From contig VAYN01000012.1 in NCBI GenBank assembly GCA_005885405.1, positions 138,553 through 202,552 on the forward strand: a stretch of 64,000 nucleotides of DNA, given 5' to 3'. The stretch comes from Actinomycetota bacterium. Its GTDB lineage: Bacteria; Actinomycetota; Thermoleophilia; Solirubrobacterales; 70-9. Made by a program: the position numbers and the translations under genes. A model generated the notes under the pieces. The model saw only the letters and a program-made list of their open reading frames with translations. It searched no databases and was not told where the DNA came from. This document shows positions 23,904 through 32,142 of this stretch, piece by piece. Position 1 is the first letter of the stretch. The number at the start of each line of letters is the position of its first letter.

Positions 23904-24818
23904 ATGAGCATCCTCGACGACGCAATCCGAGAGCACCTGGAACTGAAGCGCCAGCACGGCGCCGACGAGTCCGAGATCAAACGTCTGGAGGACGAGGCGT
24001 TCGGGCCCCCTGGGCGGCCCGAGGAGCCCGACCCGATGGCCGAGGCGCCGACCGAGTTCATGGCCACCCCGGAGGCGGCCGAGGCTGTTGAGGGCGCGGA
24101 GCTGGAGGGTGGCCGTCGGATCAACATCGCCGACCTGCAGGAGCCGCCGCAGCCGGCCGCCCCGGCCGAGGACCCGGTCCAGGCCGCGCCGCCCGCTGAG
24201 GAGGAGCCGCTCGAGGTCCTCGACGAGGAGCAGGCGATGGAGCACGACGCGGAGGTCGAGCCGCCTGAGCCGGCCCACTCGACCGAAGAGCGCCACGCGA
24301 TCGCCGAACAGCCGACGGAAATGTTCGACATCGAGGCCGAGATGGGGACCGAGGACGCGCCCGCGACCGAGGCTCCCAGCCCCTCCGACGAGGAGATCGT
24401 CGAGGAGGAGGCCGCCGAGCCGCGACTGGCGCCAGTCGAACCGGCGACCGAGATCCACGCGATCCGCACCGAGGCGCCCGAGGAGGCTGCCGCGGACGAG
24501 GAGGAAGAGGACGACGACTTCTGGAACGAGCAGCGCCTCTCCGACGAGCTCGACCAGGCACTCGAGGCACCGCTCAGCGAGGAGCCGGCCGTGGAGGAGC
24601 AGCAGCCGCTCGAGCCGATCTCAGAGGAGCCCGAGCAACCCGCGCCCCGCGCGGCGGAGCCCGCCCCATCCGAGCCCGAGCAGCAAACCGACTACGACCC
24701 GGACACCGGCCACGAGGACGTGCTCGAAGACACGCCCGAGTTCCTCGAGGACGCCCCGGAGGACGACGAGCTCTGGTTCGAGCAGAAGCCTCCGAAGGAC
24801 TTCGACTTCGACGACTAG
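23904..24818 (+). CDS. Highly acidic unknown protein
   Basis: The ATG at 23904 (MSILDDAIREHLELKRQHG) gives 304 aa. The first ~35 residues form a helix (HLELKRQHGADESEIKRLEDEAFG). The rest is low-complexity, dominated by Glu, Ala and Pro (EEEPLEVLDEEQAMEHD), with short repeats such as DDDFWNEQRL and DDELWFEQKP. It probably has a disordered acidic tail; no function recognised. It lies between the two tRNA-Ala genes and ends 4 nt before the second. Confidence 0.7.
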   Translation: MSILDDAIREHLELKRQHGADESEIKRLEDEAFGPPGRPEEPDPMAEAPTEFMATPEAAEAVEGAELEGGRRINIADLQEPPQPAAPAEDPVQAAPPAEEEPLEVLDEEQAMEHDAEVEPPEPAHSTEERHAIAEQPTEMFDIEAEMGTEDAPATEAPSPSDEEIVEEEAAEPRLAPVEPATEIHAIRTEAPEEAAADEEEEDDDFWNEQRLSDELDQALEAPLSEEPAVEEQQPLEPISEEPEQPAPRAAEPAPSEPEQQTDYDPDTGHEDVLEDTPEFLEDAPEDDELWFEQKPPKDFDFDD

Positions 24819-24822
24819 CCAG

Positions 24823-24895
24823 TGGAGCCAGCCGGGTTCGAACCGGCGACCTCCTGCTTGCAAAGCAGGCGCTCTGCCAACTGAGCTATGGCCCC
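24823..24895 (-). tRNA. tRNA-Ala (anticodon TGC)
   Basis: The 73-nt minus-strand sequence begins GGGGCCATAGCTCAG, has anticodon arm CCTGC-TTTGCAA-GCAGG (TGC) and T arm GCCGGTTCGAACCCGGC, and ends TGGCTCCA without encoded CCA. All stems pair. Confidence 0.95.
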
Positions 24896-24940
24896 GCAGA
24901 GCGGATTGTAGGTGTCGCGCCCTAGTCAGCAGCCGAGTTC

Positions 24941-25912
24941 TTAAGACGCAAGCAGGCTCTCCGCCCGATGCCCCTCGGGCAGGTTCTGGTCGGCGTGGTA
25001 GCTGGAGCGGACCAGGGGGCCGGCGGCGACGGACTCGAAGCCGAGGTCGTAGGCGGCTTGCTCGAGGGCTTTGAACTCGTCCGGGTGCCAGTAGCGGACT
25101 ACCGGCAGGTGGTTCTCGGTCGGGCGCAGGTACTGGCCGACGGTGAGGACCTGGACCTCGTGCTCGCGGAGGAGGCCGAAGGTCTCGACCATCTCCTCGA
25201 AGGTCTCGCCGAGGCCGACCATCAGGCCGGACTTGGTGACGACCTCGTCGCCGCCCATCTCCTTCGCCATCCGCAGGACCCGGGCCGAGCGCAGGAACTC
25301 GGAGCCGCGGCGGGCCAGCGGGTAGAGGCGCGGCACCGTCTCGACGTTGTGGTTGAAGACGTCGGGCCGCTCGTGGACGACCTTCGCCAGCGGCATCTCC
25401 TGGCCGCGGAAGTCGGGGGTGAGGATCTCGACCTTGCACTCCGGCGCCAGCATCCGAATCGAGCGGATGACGCCGACGAAGGCGCTTGCCCCATAGTCGG
25501 GGAGGTCGTCGCGGTCGACCGAGGTGACGACGGCGTGACGCAGCCCCATCGCCTTCACCTGGTTGGCGACGCGTAGCGGCTCCAGCGGGTCGTTCCAGGT
25601 CGGCTTGCCGGTCTGCACGTTGCAGAAGCCGCAGCGCCTGGTGCAGACGTCGCCCAAGATCATGAAAGTCGCGGTGCCGCGCTCCCAGCACTCACCGACG
25701 TTCGGGCAGTTGGCCTCCTCGCAGACCGTGTGGAGGTTGTCGGAGCCGATCTTCTCCTTCAGCCGCCGATAGTTCGGACCGCCGGGCGCCGGCACCTTCA
25801 GCCACGGCGGCTTGCGTGCGCGCCGGAAGGGGACGGTGCCCTCGGCCTCGGCGGCGGTGCCGCCGGGCTTGGCGCGGGAGCGGGTGACGTGGATGCGATC
25901 GGTGCTGGACAC
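24941..25912 (-). CDS. lipA: Lipoyl synthase LipA
   Basis: The 323-aa protein is a radical-SAM enzyme that inserts two sulfurs into octanoyl-carrier domains. Both [4Fe-4S] sites are visible: CEEANCPNVGEC (auxiliary cluster) and CTRRCGFC (radical-SAM CxxxCxxC). TSVDRDDLPDYGA, HNVETVPRLYP and TKSGLMVGLGET are LipA signatures. The GTG start is supported by the ORF limit. It works with LipB and supplies lipoate to pyruvate dehydrogenase, encoded nearby. Confidence 0.96.
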   Translation of the reverse strand: MSSTDRIHVTRSRAKPGGTAAEAEGTVPFRRARKPPWLKVPAPGGPNYRRLKEKIGSDNLHTVCEEANCPNVGECWERGTATFMILGDVCTRRCGFCNVQTGKPTWNDPLEPLRVANQVKAMGLRHAVVTSVDRDDLPDYGASAFVGVIRSIRMLAPECKVEILTPDFRGQEMPLAKVVHERPDVFNHNVETVPRLYPLARRGSEFLRSARVLRMAKEMGGDEVVTKSGLMVGLGETFEEMVETFGLLREHEVQVLTVGQYLRPTENHLPVVRYWHPDEFKALEQAAYDLGFESVAAGPLVRSSYHADQNLPEGHRAESLLAS

Positions 25913-25955
25913 CGACGCCTACGTTAGCTGGAGCGCCGCGCCGCCCGGGTCCGTG

Positions 25956-27530
25956 TCAGCCGGCGATCGGCTTCACTCGCCAGCCGAAGCGGGCCGGCGT
26001 CGGGTCGACATTGCCGAAGCGGTCGATCCCCCGCACCTGGAAGAGGTGCTTGCCCGGCATCACCGAGCTCTTGAACGGGTTGACGCAGGCCTTCCACCTC
26101 TTCTTGTCGAGCTTGCACTGGAAGTGGGACTGGGCCTCGCTCGAGGCGAAGCGGAACTGCGCCTGGCGCTTGTAGGTGGTCCGCGGCGGACCGCTGACGA
26201 TGCGGGTGCCGGGCGGCGTCCGGTCAGTAGGCGTCTCGGAGACGAGGATCGGGCTGCTTCCTCCACTCGCGCCCGGCGGCGTCGACGGCGGCGTCGGCGC
26301 TTGCAGCTCGAAGGCCCCGATGTCTGATCCGTCGCCACCTTCTTTGTCGCTGATCTCCAGGAAGTTGCTGGGGCGGGGAAGGCCGCGCTGGTCGGTAGTG
26401 GCGCCGAAGGAGTTGCCGCGGTCGATCGCGAGGCTGCCCGCGAGCAGGGCGTGGGTGAGGGTGGGCCCGCCGTTGTCCTTCAATTGCGGATCGAGGCCCG
26501 CGGGGAAGCCGACGAGGTCACTTCCTTCCTCGAGCCCGCAGCTGTCGTCTTCGTCGAGGTTGTAGCCGCCTGAATCGAGGTTGTCCAAGCAGCTCTCGGC
26601 GTCCCCCTTTGGTTCGGCGACGATCGTGTCGCGGAGAACCCAATCTCCCGGCGCGCGGAGGTTCGAGCCAGACGTCCCCCCTCCAAGCGCCGAGTTGGCG
26701 GTCAAGGTCACGCCGGTGAGCTGCCCGGTAGCCGTGGCGAAGAGGCCACCCCCCGCGGCGATCGCCCCCGTTCCCTCTTCGGCGAAGACGGCGTTGCCGC
26801 TGATGGTGCTGAGGTCGATGGTCGTTTTGGCCTGCGCGTAGATCCCGCCGCCGAGCGCGGAGCGGGGCCCGCTTCCGCCGCTGAGATCTCGGGCAACATT
26901 GCCGCTGACCGTGCTGCGGTCCATCGTCAGCTCACCGAGGGCGAAGATCCCCCCTCCCTCGGCGCCGGCTTCCCCGGCGCCTTCGGCAACCGCACGGTTG
27001 CCGCTGACGGTCGATTCGCGCAGCGTCAACGGTCCGAGGCTGTAGATCCCGCCGCCACGAGCTGGCCCTTCAACCACACTTGCCGTCGCTTCGCTGCCGA
27101 CCACTGCGACCTTGGTCAAGGTGAGTCCGCCGACCCCGTTCTGGATTGCGCCACCGAGGTTGGAGTCGCCGTCTGCGATTTTCACCCCTTCGAGCGAACT
27201 GGTGCCGCCATTGAAGTCGAGGATCCGAAAGGTCCCCGCCAGCACGGACCGTTTGATCGTCAGGGTCGTCGCACCGGGGCCGGTGATCGCCAGATCCTCT
27301 TCGATAGTCGGCAGCGAGTTTTCGAGCAGAATCGCCCCCGTCACTTCAATGGGTATCGAGTCGTCTCCGCTGTGCTCGTTGGCTTCTTCGATCGACGTCC
27401 GCAAGGTGCCTTTGGCCCCGCTGTCAGCGCTGCTGGTGACGGGATAGGGGAGCGCGGACGCGGAGCCGGCCGGGAGGAGGATGGCCGCGACCAGGGCGAG
27501 CAAGGCAAGCGAGGGGAGGGGGCGGCGCAC
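25956..27530 (-). CDS. Secreted right-handed beta-helix protein (choice-of-anchor-Q type)
   Basis: The 524-aa protein begins with a signal peptide (LALLALVAAILLPAGSASA). LRTSIEEANEHSGDD and then GGGI...TVSGN-type repeats (LRESTVSGNRA; MDRSTVSGNVA; LSTISGNAV) indicate a parallel beta-helix. DNGGPTLTHALLAGSLAIDRGN and DQRGLPRP are the choice-of-anchor-Q motif. A C-terminal domain, HFQCKLDKKRWKAC ... HLFQVRGIDRFGN, is common in actinobacterial surface proteins. It sits between lipA and lipB but has no metabolic link. Similar in design to the 33927 protein. Confidence 0.8.
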   Translation of the reverse strand: MRRPLPSLALLALVAAILLPAGSASALPYPVTSSADSGAKGTLRTSIEEANEHSGDDSIPIEVTGAILLENSLPTIEEDLAITGPGATTLTIKRSVLAGTFRILDFNGGTSSLEGVKIADGDSNLGGAIQNGVGGLTLTKVAVVGSEATASVVEGPARGGGIYSLGPLTLRESTVSGNRAVAEGAGEAGAEGGGIFALGELTMDRSTVSGNVARDLSGGSGPRSALGGGIYAQAKTTIDLSTISGNAVFAEEGTGAIAAGGGLFATATGQLTGVTLTANSALGGGTSGSNLRAPGDWVLRDTIVAEPKGDAESCLDNLDSGGYNLDEDDSCGLEEGSDLVGFPAGLDPQLKDNGGPTLTHALLAGSLAIDRGNSFGATTDQRGLPRPSNFLEISDKEGGDGSDIGAFELQAPTPPSTPPGASGGSSPILVSETPTDRTPPGTRIVSGPPRTTYKRQAQFRFASSEAQSHFQCKLDKKRWKACVNPFKSSVMPGKHLFQVRGIDRFGNVDPTPARFGWRVKPIAG

Positions 27531-27542
27531 GGTCGCGGCAGC

Positions 27543-28211
27543 CTACGCGGGGACGTTGCCGGCGGCAACTGGCTCTTTGTCGAAAACGCGCGCGTAGGCG
27601 GCGACGAGCGTGTCGGCGAACGCAGCCATGTCCTGCTCGGCGCCGAGCTCGCGCGAGAGCGAGGTCATCGCCACGCCCTCGATCCCGCAGGGGACGACCC
27701 ACTCGAACGGCTGCAGGTCGTTGTTGACGTTGACCGCGAGCCCGTGGGTGGTGACGCCGCGGCTGACGTGGAGGCCGATCGAGCCGATCTTGCGGGTGCC
27801 GACCCAGACTCCGGTGAGGCCTTCGATGACGCCGGCGCGGACGCCCGCCTCGGCGAGCGCGCCGGTCATCGTCCGCTCCAGCCCGCGGACGTACTCGTGG
27901 ACGTCGCCGCCATAGCCGCGCAGTTGCACGATCGGGTAGGCGACGAGCTGACCGGGCCCGTGGTAGGTGACGAGGCCGCCGCGGTCGGTGTCGAGGACTT
28001 CGATCCCCTGCGCTTCGTACCACTCGGCCCCCATCGGCAGCTCCTCGGGCTTGGAGCGGCGCCCGCGCGTGTAGACGGGCGGGTGCTCGAGCAGCAGCAG
28101 GACGTCACCGATCTCCTCGCGCTGGCGCTGCGCCTGTAGCCGCCGCTGCAGCTCCCAGGCTTCCGCGTAGGGGACGGTTCCGCAGCGCACGACCATGATC
28201 TCGCCGGCCAT
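27543..28211 (-). CDS. lipB: Octanoyltransferase LipB
   Basis: Starting at the ATG at 28211 (MAGEIMVVRCG) the protein has 222 aa, normal for LipB. It transfers octanoate from ACP to lipoyl domains. EHPPVYTRGRR, RGGLVTYHGPGQLVAYPI, GVWVGTRKIGSIGLHVSRGVT and the catalytic-region VPCGI match the family, including the catalytic Cys and Lys. The 596-aa track ORF is mostly antisense to the next gene. Divergent from the 28257 gene with 45 bp between. Confidence 0.93.
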   Translation of the reverse strand: MAGEIMVVRCGTVPYAEAWELQRRLQAQRQREEIGDVLLLLEHPPVYTRGRRSKPEELPMGAEWYEAQGIEVLDTDRGGLVTYHGPGQLVAYPIVQLRGYGGDVHEYVRGLERTMTGALAEAGVRAGVIEGLTGVWVGTRKIGSIGLHVSRGVTTHGLAVNVNNDLQPFEWVVPCGIEGVAMTSLSRELGAEQDMAAFADTLVAAYARVFDKEPVAAGNVPA

Positions 28212-28256
28212 TTCACAATCGTCGCAGGCGGCGGCCCTATCCTGTGGGGGCCGCCC

Positions 28257-29885
28257 ATGGTCCAGTCCAAGCCGTTTCGACCCGATTGGCTCCCGGCCGT
28301 GGCGCTCAGCGCTCTGCTGGCGCTGGCGATGCTGCTCTGGAGCCCACCCGTAGGAGACCTCGCCGCGCAGGTCTTCCGCACCGAGCTGTTCCAAGACGCC
28401 GGCCTCGCGATCTGGAACGGCAGCTGGTACGGCGGTCACTACACCCTCACCTACAGCGTCCTCTTCCCGCCGCTGGCGGCGCTGCTCGGGCCGCAGGTGG
28501 TGGGGACGCTCGCCGTCGTCTCCTCCTCCTACCTCTTCGACCGCCTCGTCCGCGACCGCTGGGGGGTGGAGGCGCGCTGGGCGACGCTCTGGTTCGCGGC
28601 CGGCGTCGTCACCCTGCTCGCCGACGGGCAGCTCACCTTCGCCCTCGGCGTCGCCCTCGGGCTGGCGTCGCTGCGCTGCCTGCAGACCGGGCGCGGGGCC
28701 CTGGTTATCGCTACCGCCGCGGCCTGCCCGCTGGCGAGTCCGGTCGCCGGTGCCTTCCTCGGCGGCGTCCTCCTGGCCGGGGCCGCGGAACCGGGCCGCC
28801 GCCCCAACCGCCTCGCGATCGCCGCCGGCGCCCTCTCGCTCACCCTTGTCCTGGTGCCGAACCTCGCCTTCCCCGAGGCCGGCCACTTCCCCTTCGTCTT
28901 CTCCTCCTACGTCGCGATTCCGCTCTGGTGCGCCGGCGCCCTCGTCCTCACGCAAGGGGTGCGCGAGGAGGAGCGAGCGCTGCGGCGAGTGCTCGTCGCC
29001 TACGTCCTCGCCGCGACCGTGATCTGGCTGGCGCCGAACGCGATGGGCGGCAACGCGGTCCGGCTCGGGGCGCTCTTCGGTGGCCCCGTCCTCGCCGCCG
29101 TCCTGCTCTCGCGGCGGCCGCGCCCGACCGTCCCGACATGGTTCTTCGCGCCGCTCCTGGTCCTGGCGATCGCCGGCAGCCTCTACTGGCAGCTGACTGC
29201 GAGCGTCACCCAGATCGCCCGCTCGGTCGGCGACCCCTCGACCAAGGCGGCCTACTTCCACCCGGCCGCCCGCTGGCTGCGCGTCCACGGCGGCGAGGGG
29301 ATGCGGATCGAGGTGCCACCGACCGCCAACCACTGGGAGTCCGCCTACCTGGCGACGAAATTCGAGCTAGCTCGCGGCTGGCTGCGCCAGCTCGACACCA
29401 CCCGTGACGACCTCTTCTACGACGAGAAGAAGCTGACCGTCGACAGCTACGGCGCCTGGCTGCGCGCCAACGCGATCTCCTACGTGGCGCTCCCCGACGC
29501 GCCGCTCGACTACTCCTCGGTCGCCGAGCGGCGGCTGATTCTCGGCGAGCCCTCTTACCTGGAGCCGCGCTTCCACTCCGAGCACTGGCGCATCTACGCG
29601 GTGCGGGACCCGAAGCCGCTGGTCGCACCGCTCGGCACCGCCGCAGCCGAGGTCCTCTGGTTCGGCCGCCAGGGCTTCGCCCTCGACGTCAAGCGACCGG
29701 GCGAGTTCCTCGTCCGCGTCAACTTCACCCCCTACTGGTCGATCGCCCACGGCAAGGGCTGCATCCTCCACCACGGCGACTGGACCGTCGCCCGCGCCAA
29801 CCGCCCCGGAGTCTTCCGCGTCGCCGCCGACTTCAGCGTCGGCCGGGCGTGGAACGCGGTCACCGGCGCGAAGAAGACCTGCTGA
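28257..29885 (+). CDS. Multi-pass membrane protein, GT-C-like
   Basis: The 542-aa protein has about ten hydrophobic segments in its first 330 residues (LPAVALSALLALAMLLW; FALGVALGLASL; PLLVLAIAGSLYWQLT) and a C-terminal soluble region. The order resembles GT-C-fold glycosyltransferases or the 6-pyruvoyl-tetrahydropterin-synthase-related membrane family. ELFQDAGLAIWNGSWYGGHY could be the first periplasmic loop of such an enzyme. No catalytic motif is certain. It converges with the 29860 gene, overlapping by 26 bp. Confidence 0.65.
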   Translation: MVQSKPFRPDWLPAVALSALLALAMLLWSPPVGDLAAQVFRTELFQDAGLAIWNGSWYGGHYTLTYSVLFPPLAALLGPQVVGTLAVVSSSYLFDRLVRDRWGVEARWATLWFAAGVVTLLADGQLTFALGVALGLASLRCLQTGRGALVIATAAACPLASPVAGAFLGGVLLAGAAEPGRRPNRLAIAAGALSLTLVLVPNLAFPEAGHFPFVFSSYVAIPLWCAGALVLTQGVREEERALRRVLVAYVLAATVIWLAPNAMGGNAVRLGALFGGPVLAAVLLSRRPRPTVPTWFFAPLLVLAIAGSLYWQLTASVTQIARSVGDPSTKAAYFHPAARWLRVHGGEGMRIEVPPTANHWESAYLATKFELARGWLRQLDTTRDDLFYDEKKLTVDSYGAWLRANAISYVALPDAPLDYSSVAERRLILGEPSYLEPRFHSEHWRIYAVRDPKPLVAPLGTAAAEVLWFGRQGFALDVKRPGEFLVRVNFTPYWSIAHGKGCILHHGDWTVARANRPGVFRVAADFSVGRAWNAVTGAKKTC

Positions 29886-31143
29886 CCCAGCTGCGGGAGC
29901 TCCGCGGCCTGATCTGTAGGTGGAGCATGACCCCGTTCTCGTCCAGCGTGTAGGACGTCATCCGCTCCTCGTCCACTTCCACCAGGTCCCACTCGGGGAG
30001 CGCGTCCTGTTGGGCCGCCGGATCGCGCTGCCCGGCCGAGGACCTCTCGCGGAAGGTCGCGGCCCAAACCGCGCGGGCCTCCGCCGCCGAATCGAGGCGC
30101 GAGCCGGCCAGCGCCTCGTAGATCCCTCGCTCGACTCCGAGGAAGGCCTCGGCCTCGAGGCCGGGCGAGAGCGGCACCGTGTAGGCGGCTCCCCTGAAGG
30201 CGCCGAGCGGGGTCTCGAAGAACCGCACCTCCTCGGCTCCGCCGTCCCCGGGCCCGCCGCCGATCTCAAGCAGCGTCGCCTCGTGGATGTCGATCAGCAG
30301 GCGCCGAAACCTCGGCAGGTCGATGACGAGATCCTCCTCGCCGCTCTTCTGAACCGAGGGCACCGCCTCGCGATCGGGCTCGGCGGGTGGCCCGACCCAG
30401 ATCTCGTCTCCCTCCGGGTCGAAGGCCTCCGCGAGGATCACCCTCTCGTTCATCGAGCTTGCGACGACCACCCCGGGGGGCGGCTGGAACCCGCCCGCCC
30501 ACCCGACGCCCACCCCGTGCAGCTGCCTCGCCGCGCTTGCCAGTTCCGGCGCACCCGGAGGCGTGGACTTGCCTTTGCACTCGAGGCTGTGGACCTCGAC
30601 GGGTTCACCGGGAACCCACTTGATCACGAAGTAGTCCGGCCGGCTCCCCCTCTTCGATCGCTGCCCGAACGCGAAACGCCCTGCCTTGGCAGCGGCGATG
30701 GCCACGTCGGCGTCAATCGGCACGACGAAGGCATCGCGGGCACCGAGCTTCAAGTGCCGCTCCATCACGCTCAACCCGATGGCGATTCCCAGCTGTTCGG
30801 AGAGGAGCGCCTTCCGCCGCCCTGCCAACTGTGCCGCTGGAGTCGAGAGCCGCAGGGGCTTGCCGCTCGCGGGAGAGGCAAAGGCCCACAGGTACGGGAC
30901 CCAGCTCCAGCGCGCGACGAAGGCCATGTAGCCGTGCCCCAGAGCGGGTAGCGAGACTGTCATCAATCTCTTCAGCGCGGCTGCCGGCGTCAGCATCATC
31001 GACCCTGACGGGGAGAAGGGCGGCAGGGGTTCCAAAGGCTTGGCCGGCCGCGTTGCCAGTGCCCGCCGGTTGGCGTCTTCGCAGCGCGAGCGCTCGGAGC
31101 TGATCTGCAGTTCCTGGCGGCGCCAGGCGTCGAACGGGCCCAC
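29860..31143 (-). CDS. Uncharacterised protein with PD-(D/E)xK-like motif
   Basis: The GTG start directly abuts the pdhB stop, so the gene is probably co-transcribed with pdhA-pdhB. ATGs inside the first 60 residues are alternatives. The 427-aa product contains SRPDYFVIKW followed by VEVHSLECKGK (about residues 167-190), matching the spacing of PD-x(n)-(E)xK nuclease cores. ASAARQLHGVGVGWAGG follows as the helix usually seen after that motif. The rest is unassigned. Nuclease activity is inference. Confidence 0.6.
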   Translation of the reverse strand: MGPFDAWRRQELQISSERSRCEDANRRALATRPAKPLEPLPPFSPSGSMMLTPAAALKRLMTVSLPALGHGYMAFVARWSWVPYLWAFASPASGKPLRLSTPAAQLAGRRKALLSEQLGIAIGLSVMERHLKLGARDAFVVPIDADVAIAAAKAGRFAFGQRSKRGSRPDYFVIKWVPGEPVEVHSLECKGKSTPPGAPELASAARQLHGVGVGWAGGFQPPPGVVVASSMNERVILAEAFDPEGDEIWVGPPAEPDREAVPSVQKSGEEDLVIDLPRFRRLLIDIHEATLLEIGGGPGDGGAEEVRFFETPLGAFRGAAYTVPLSPGLEAEAFLGVERGIYEALAGSRLDSAAEARAVWAATFRERSSAGQRDPAAQQDALPEWDLVEVDEERMTSYTLDENGVMLHLQIRPRSSRSWVSRSSSRR

Positions 31144-32142
31144 CTATATGGAGGTGCCCTCGAGGGTCGCCAGCGCCGCCTTGACCACGTGCTCCTCGTG
31201 CGGGATCGCCGCCTGCTCGAGGCGTTTGGAGTACGGCATGTGGACGTCGGCGCCGGTCACACGCTGGACCGGGGCGTCGAGGTAGTCGAAGGCCTGCTCG
31301 GTGATCAGGGTCGAGAGGTTGGCGCCGACGCCGCCGTGCGGCCAGCCCTCCTCGACGATGACCGCGCGGTTGGTCTTGCGGACGGAGGCGAGGATCGTGT
31401 CGAGGTCGAGCGGGCGCAGAGTGCGCGGGTCGATCACCTCGGCCTCGACCCCGTGCTCGTGGGCGAGCTGGCTCGCCGCGCCCTCGGCGACGTGGGCCAT
31501 TTTGAGGACGCCGACGATGGTGACGTCTGAGCCTTCGCGCCGCACCGCCGCCTGGCCGAAGCGCAGCGGCTCCGCCCCGTTCTCGCCCTCGGGCACCTCG
31601 CCCCGCACGCCGTAGAGGCTCTCGTGCTCGATGAAGACGACCGGGTTGTCGTCGCGGATCGCCGCCTTCAGCAAGCCCTTGCCGTCGGCCGGGGTGGAGG
31701 GGCAGGCGACGAGCAGTCCCGGCACCTGCAGGTAGAGCGCCTCGAAGCTGTGGGAGTGGGTGGGGCCGAGCTGGTGGCCGCCGCCGCCCGGCATCCGGAT
31801 CACCATTGGCACCTTCGCCTGGCCGTTGAACATGTATGGGATCGCGGCGGCGTGGTTGACGATCTGGTCCAGCGCGAGGAGGCTGAAGTTGACGGTCATC
31901 AGCTCGACGATCGGCCGCAGGCCGTTCATCGCCGCCCCGACGCCGGTGCCGACGATCGTGTTCTCGGAGATCGGGGTGTCGCGGACGCGCCGCTCGCCGA
32001 ACTCCTGCAGCAGGCCTTCGGTCACCTTGAAGGCGCCTTCGAAGACGCCGACGTCCTCGCCCATCACGAAGACGGACTCGTCGGCGCGCATCTCCTCGAG
32101 CATCGCGTCGCGCAGCGCTTCCCGCATCCGCAGCTGCGCCAT
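31144..32142 (-). CDS. pdhB: Pyruvate dehydrogenase E1 component, beta subunit
   Basis: The 332-aa transketolase-type protein begins MAQLRMREALRDAMLEEM and contains VFMGEDVGVFEGAF, DTPISENTIVGTGVGAAMNGLRP, GGGGHQLGPTHSHSFEAL, and DPRTLRPLDLDTI, all E1-beta signatures. With the alpha subunit it decarboxylates pyruvate (or a branched 2-oxo acid) using thiamine diphosphate. The start overlaps the alpha-subunit stop by one base. The lipoate and thiamine genes nearby supply its cofactors. Confidence 0.93.
   Translation of the reverse strand: MAQLRMREALRDAMLEEMRADESVFVMGEDVGVFEGAFKVTEGLLQEFGERRVRDTPISENTIVGTGVGAAMNGLRPIVELMTVNFSLLALDQIVNHAAAIPYMFNGQAKVPMVIRMPGGGGHQLGPTHSHSFEALYLQVPGLLVACPSTPADGKGLLKAAIRDDNPVVFIEHESLYGVRGEVPEGENGAEPLRFGQAAVRREGSDVTIVGVLKMAHVAEGAASQLAHEHGVEAEVIDPRTLRPLDLDTILASVRKTNRAVIVEEGWPHGGVGANLSTLITEQAFDYLDAPVQRVTGADVHMPYSKRLEQAAIPHEEHVVKAALATLEGTSI

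Noticed and set aside
27543-29333. 596-aa minus-strand ORF covering lipB and the antisense of the membrane protein gene
   Set aside because: Only the last 222 residues are LipB; the rest is Arg/Gly/Asp-rich antisense sequence.
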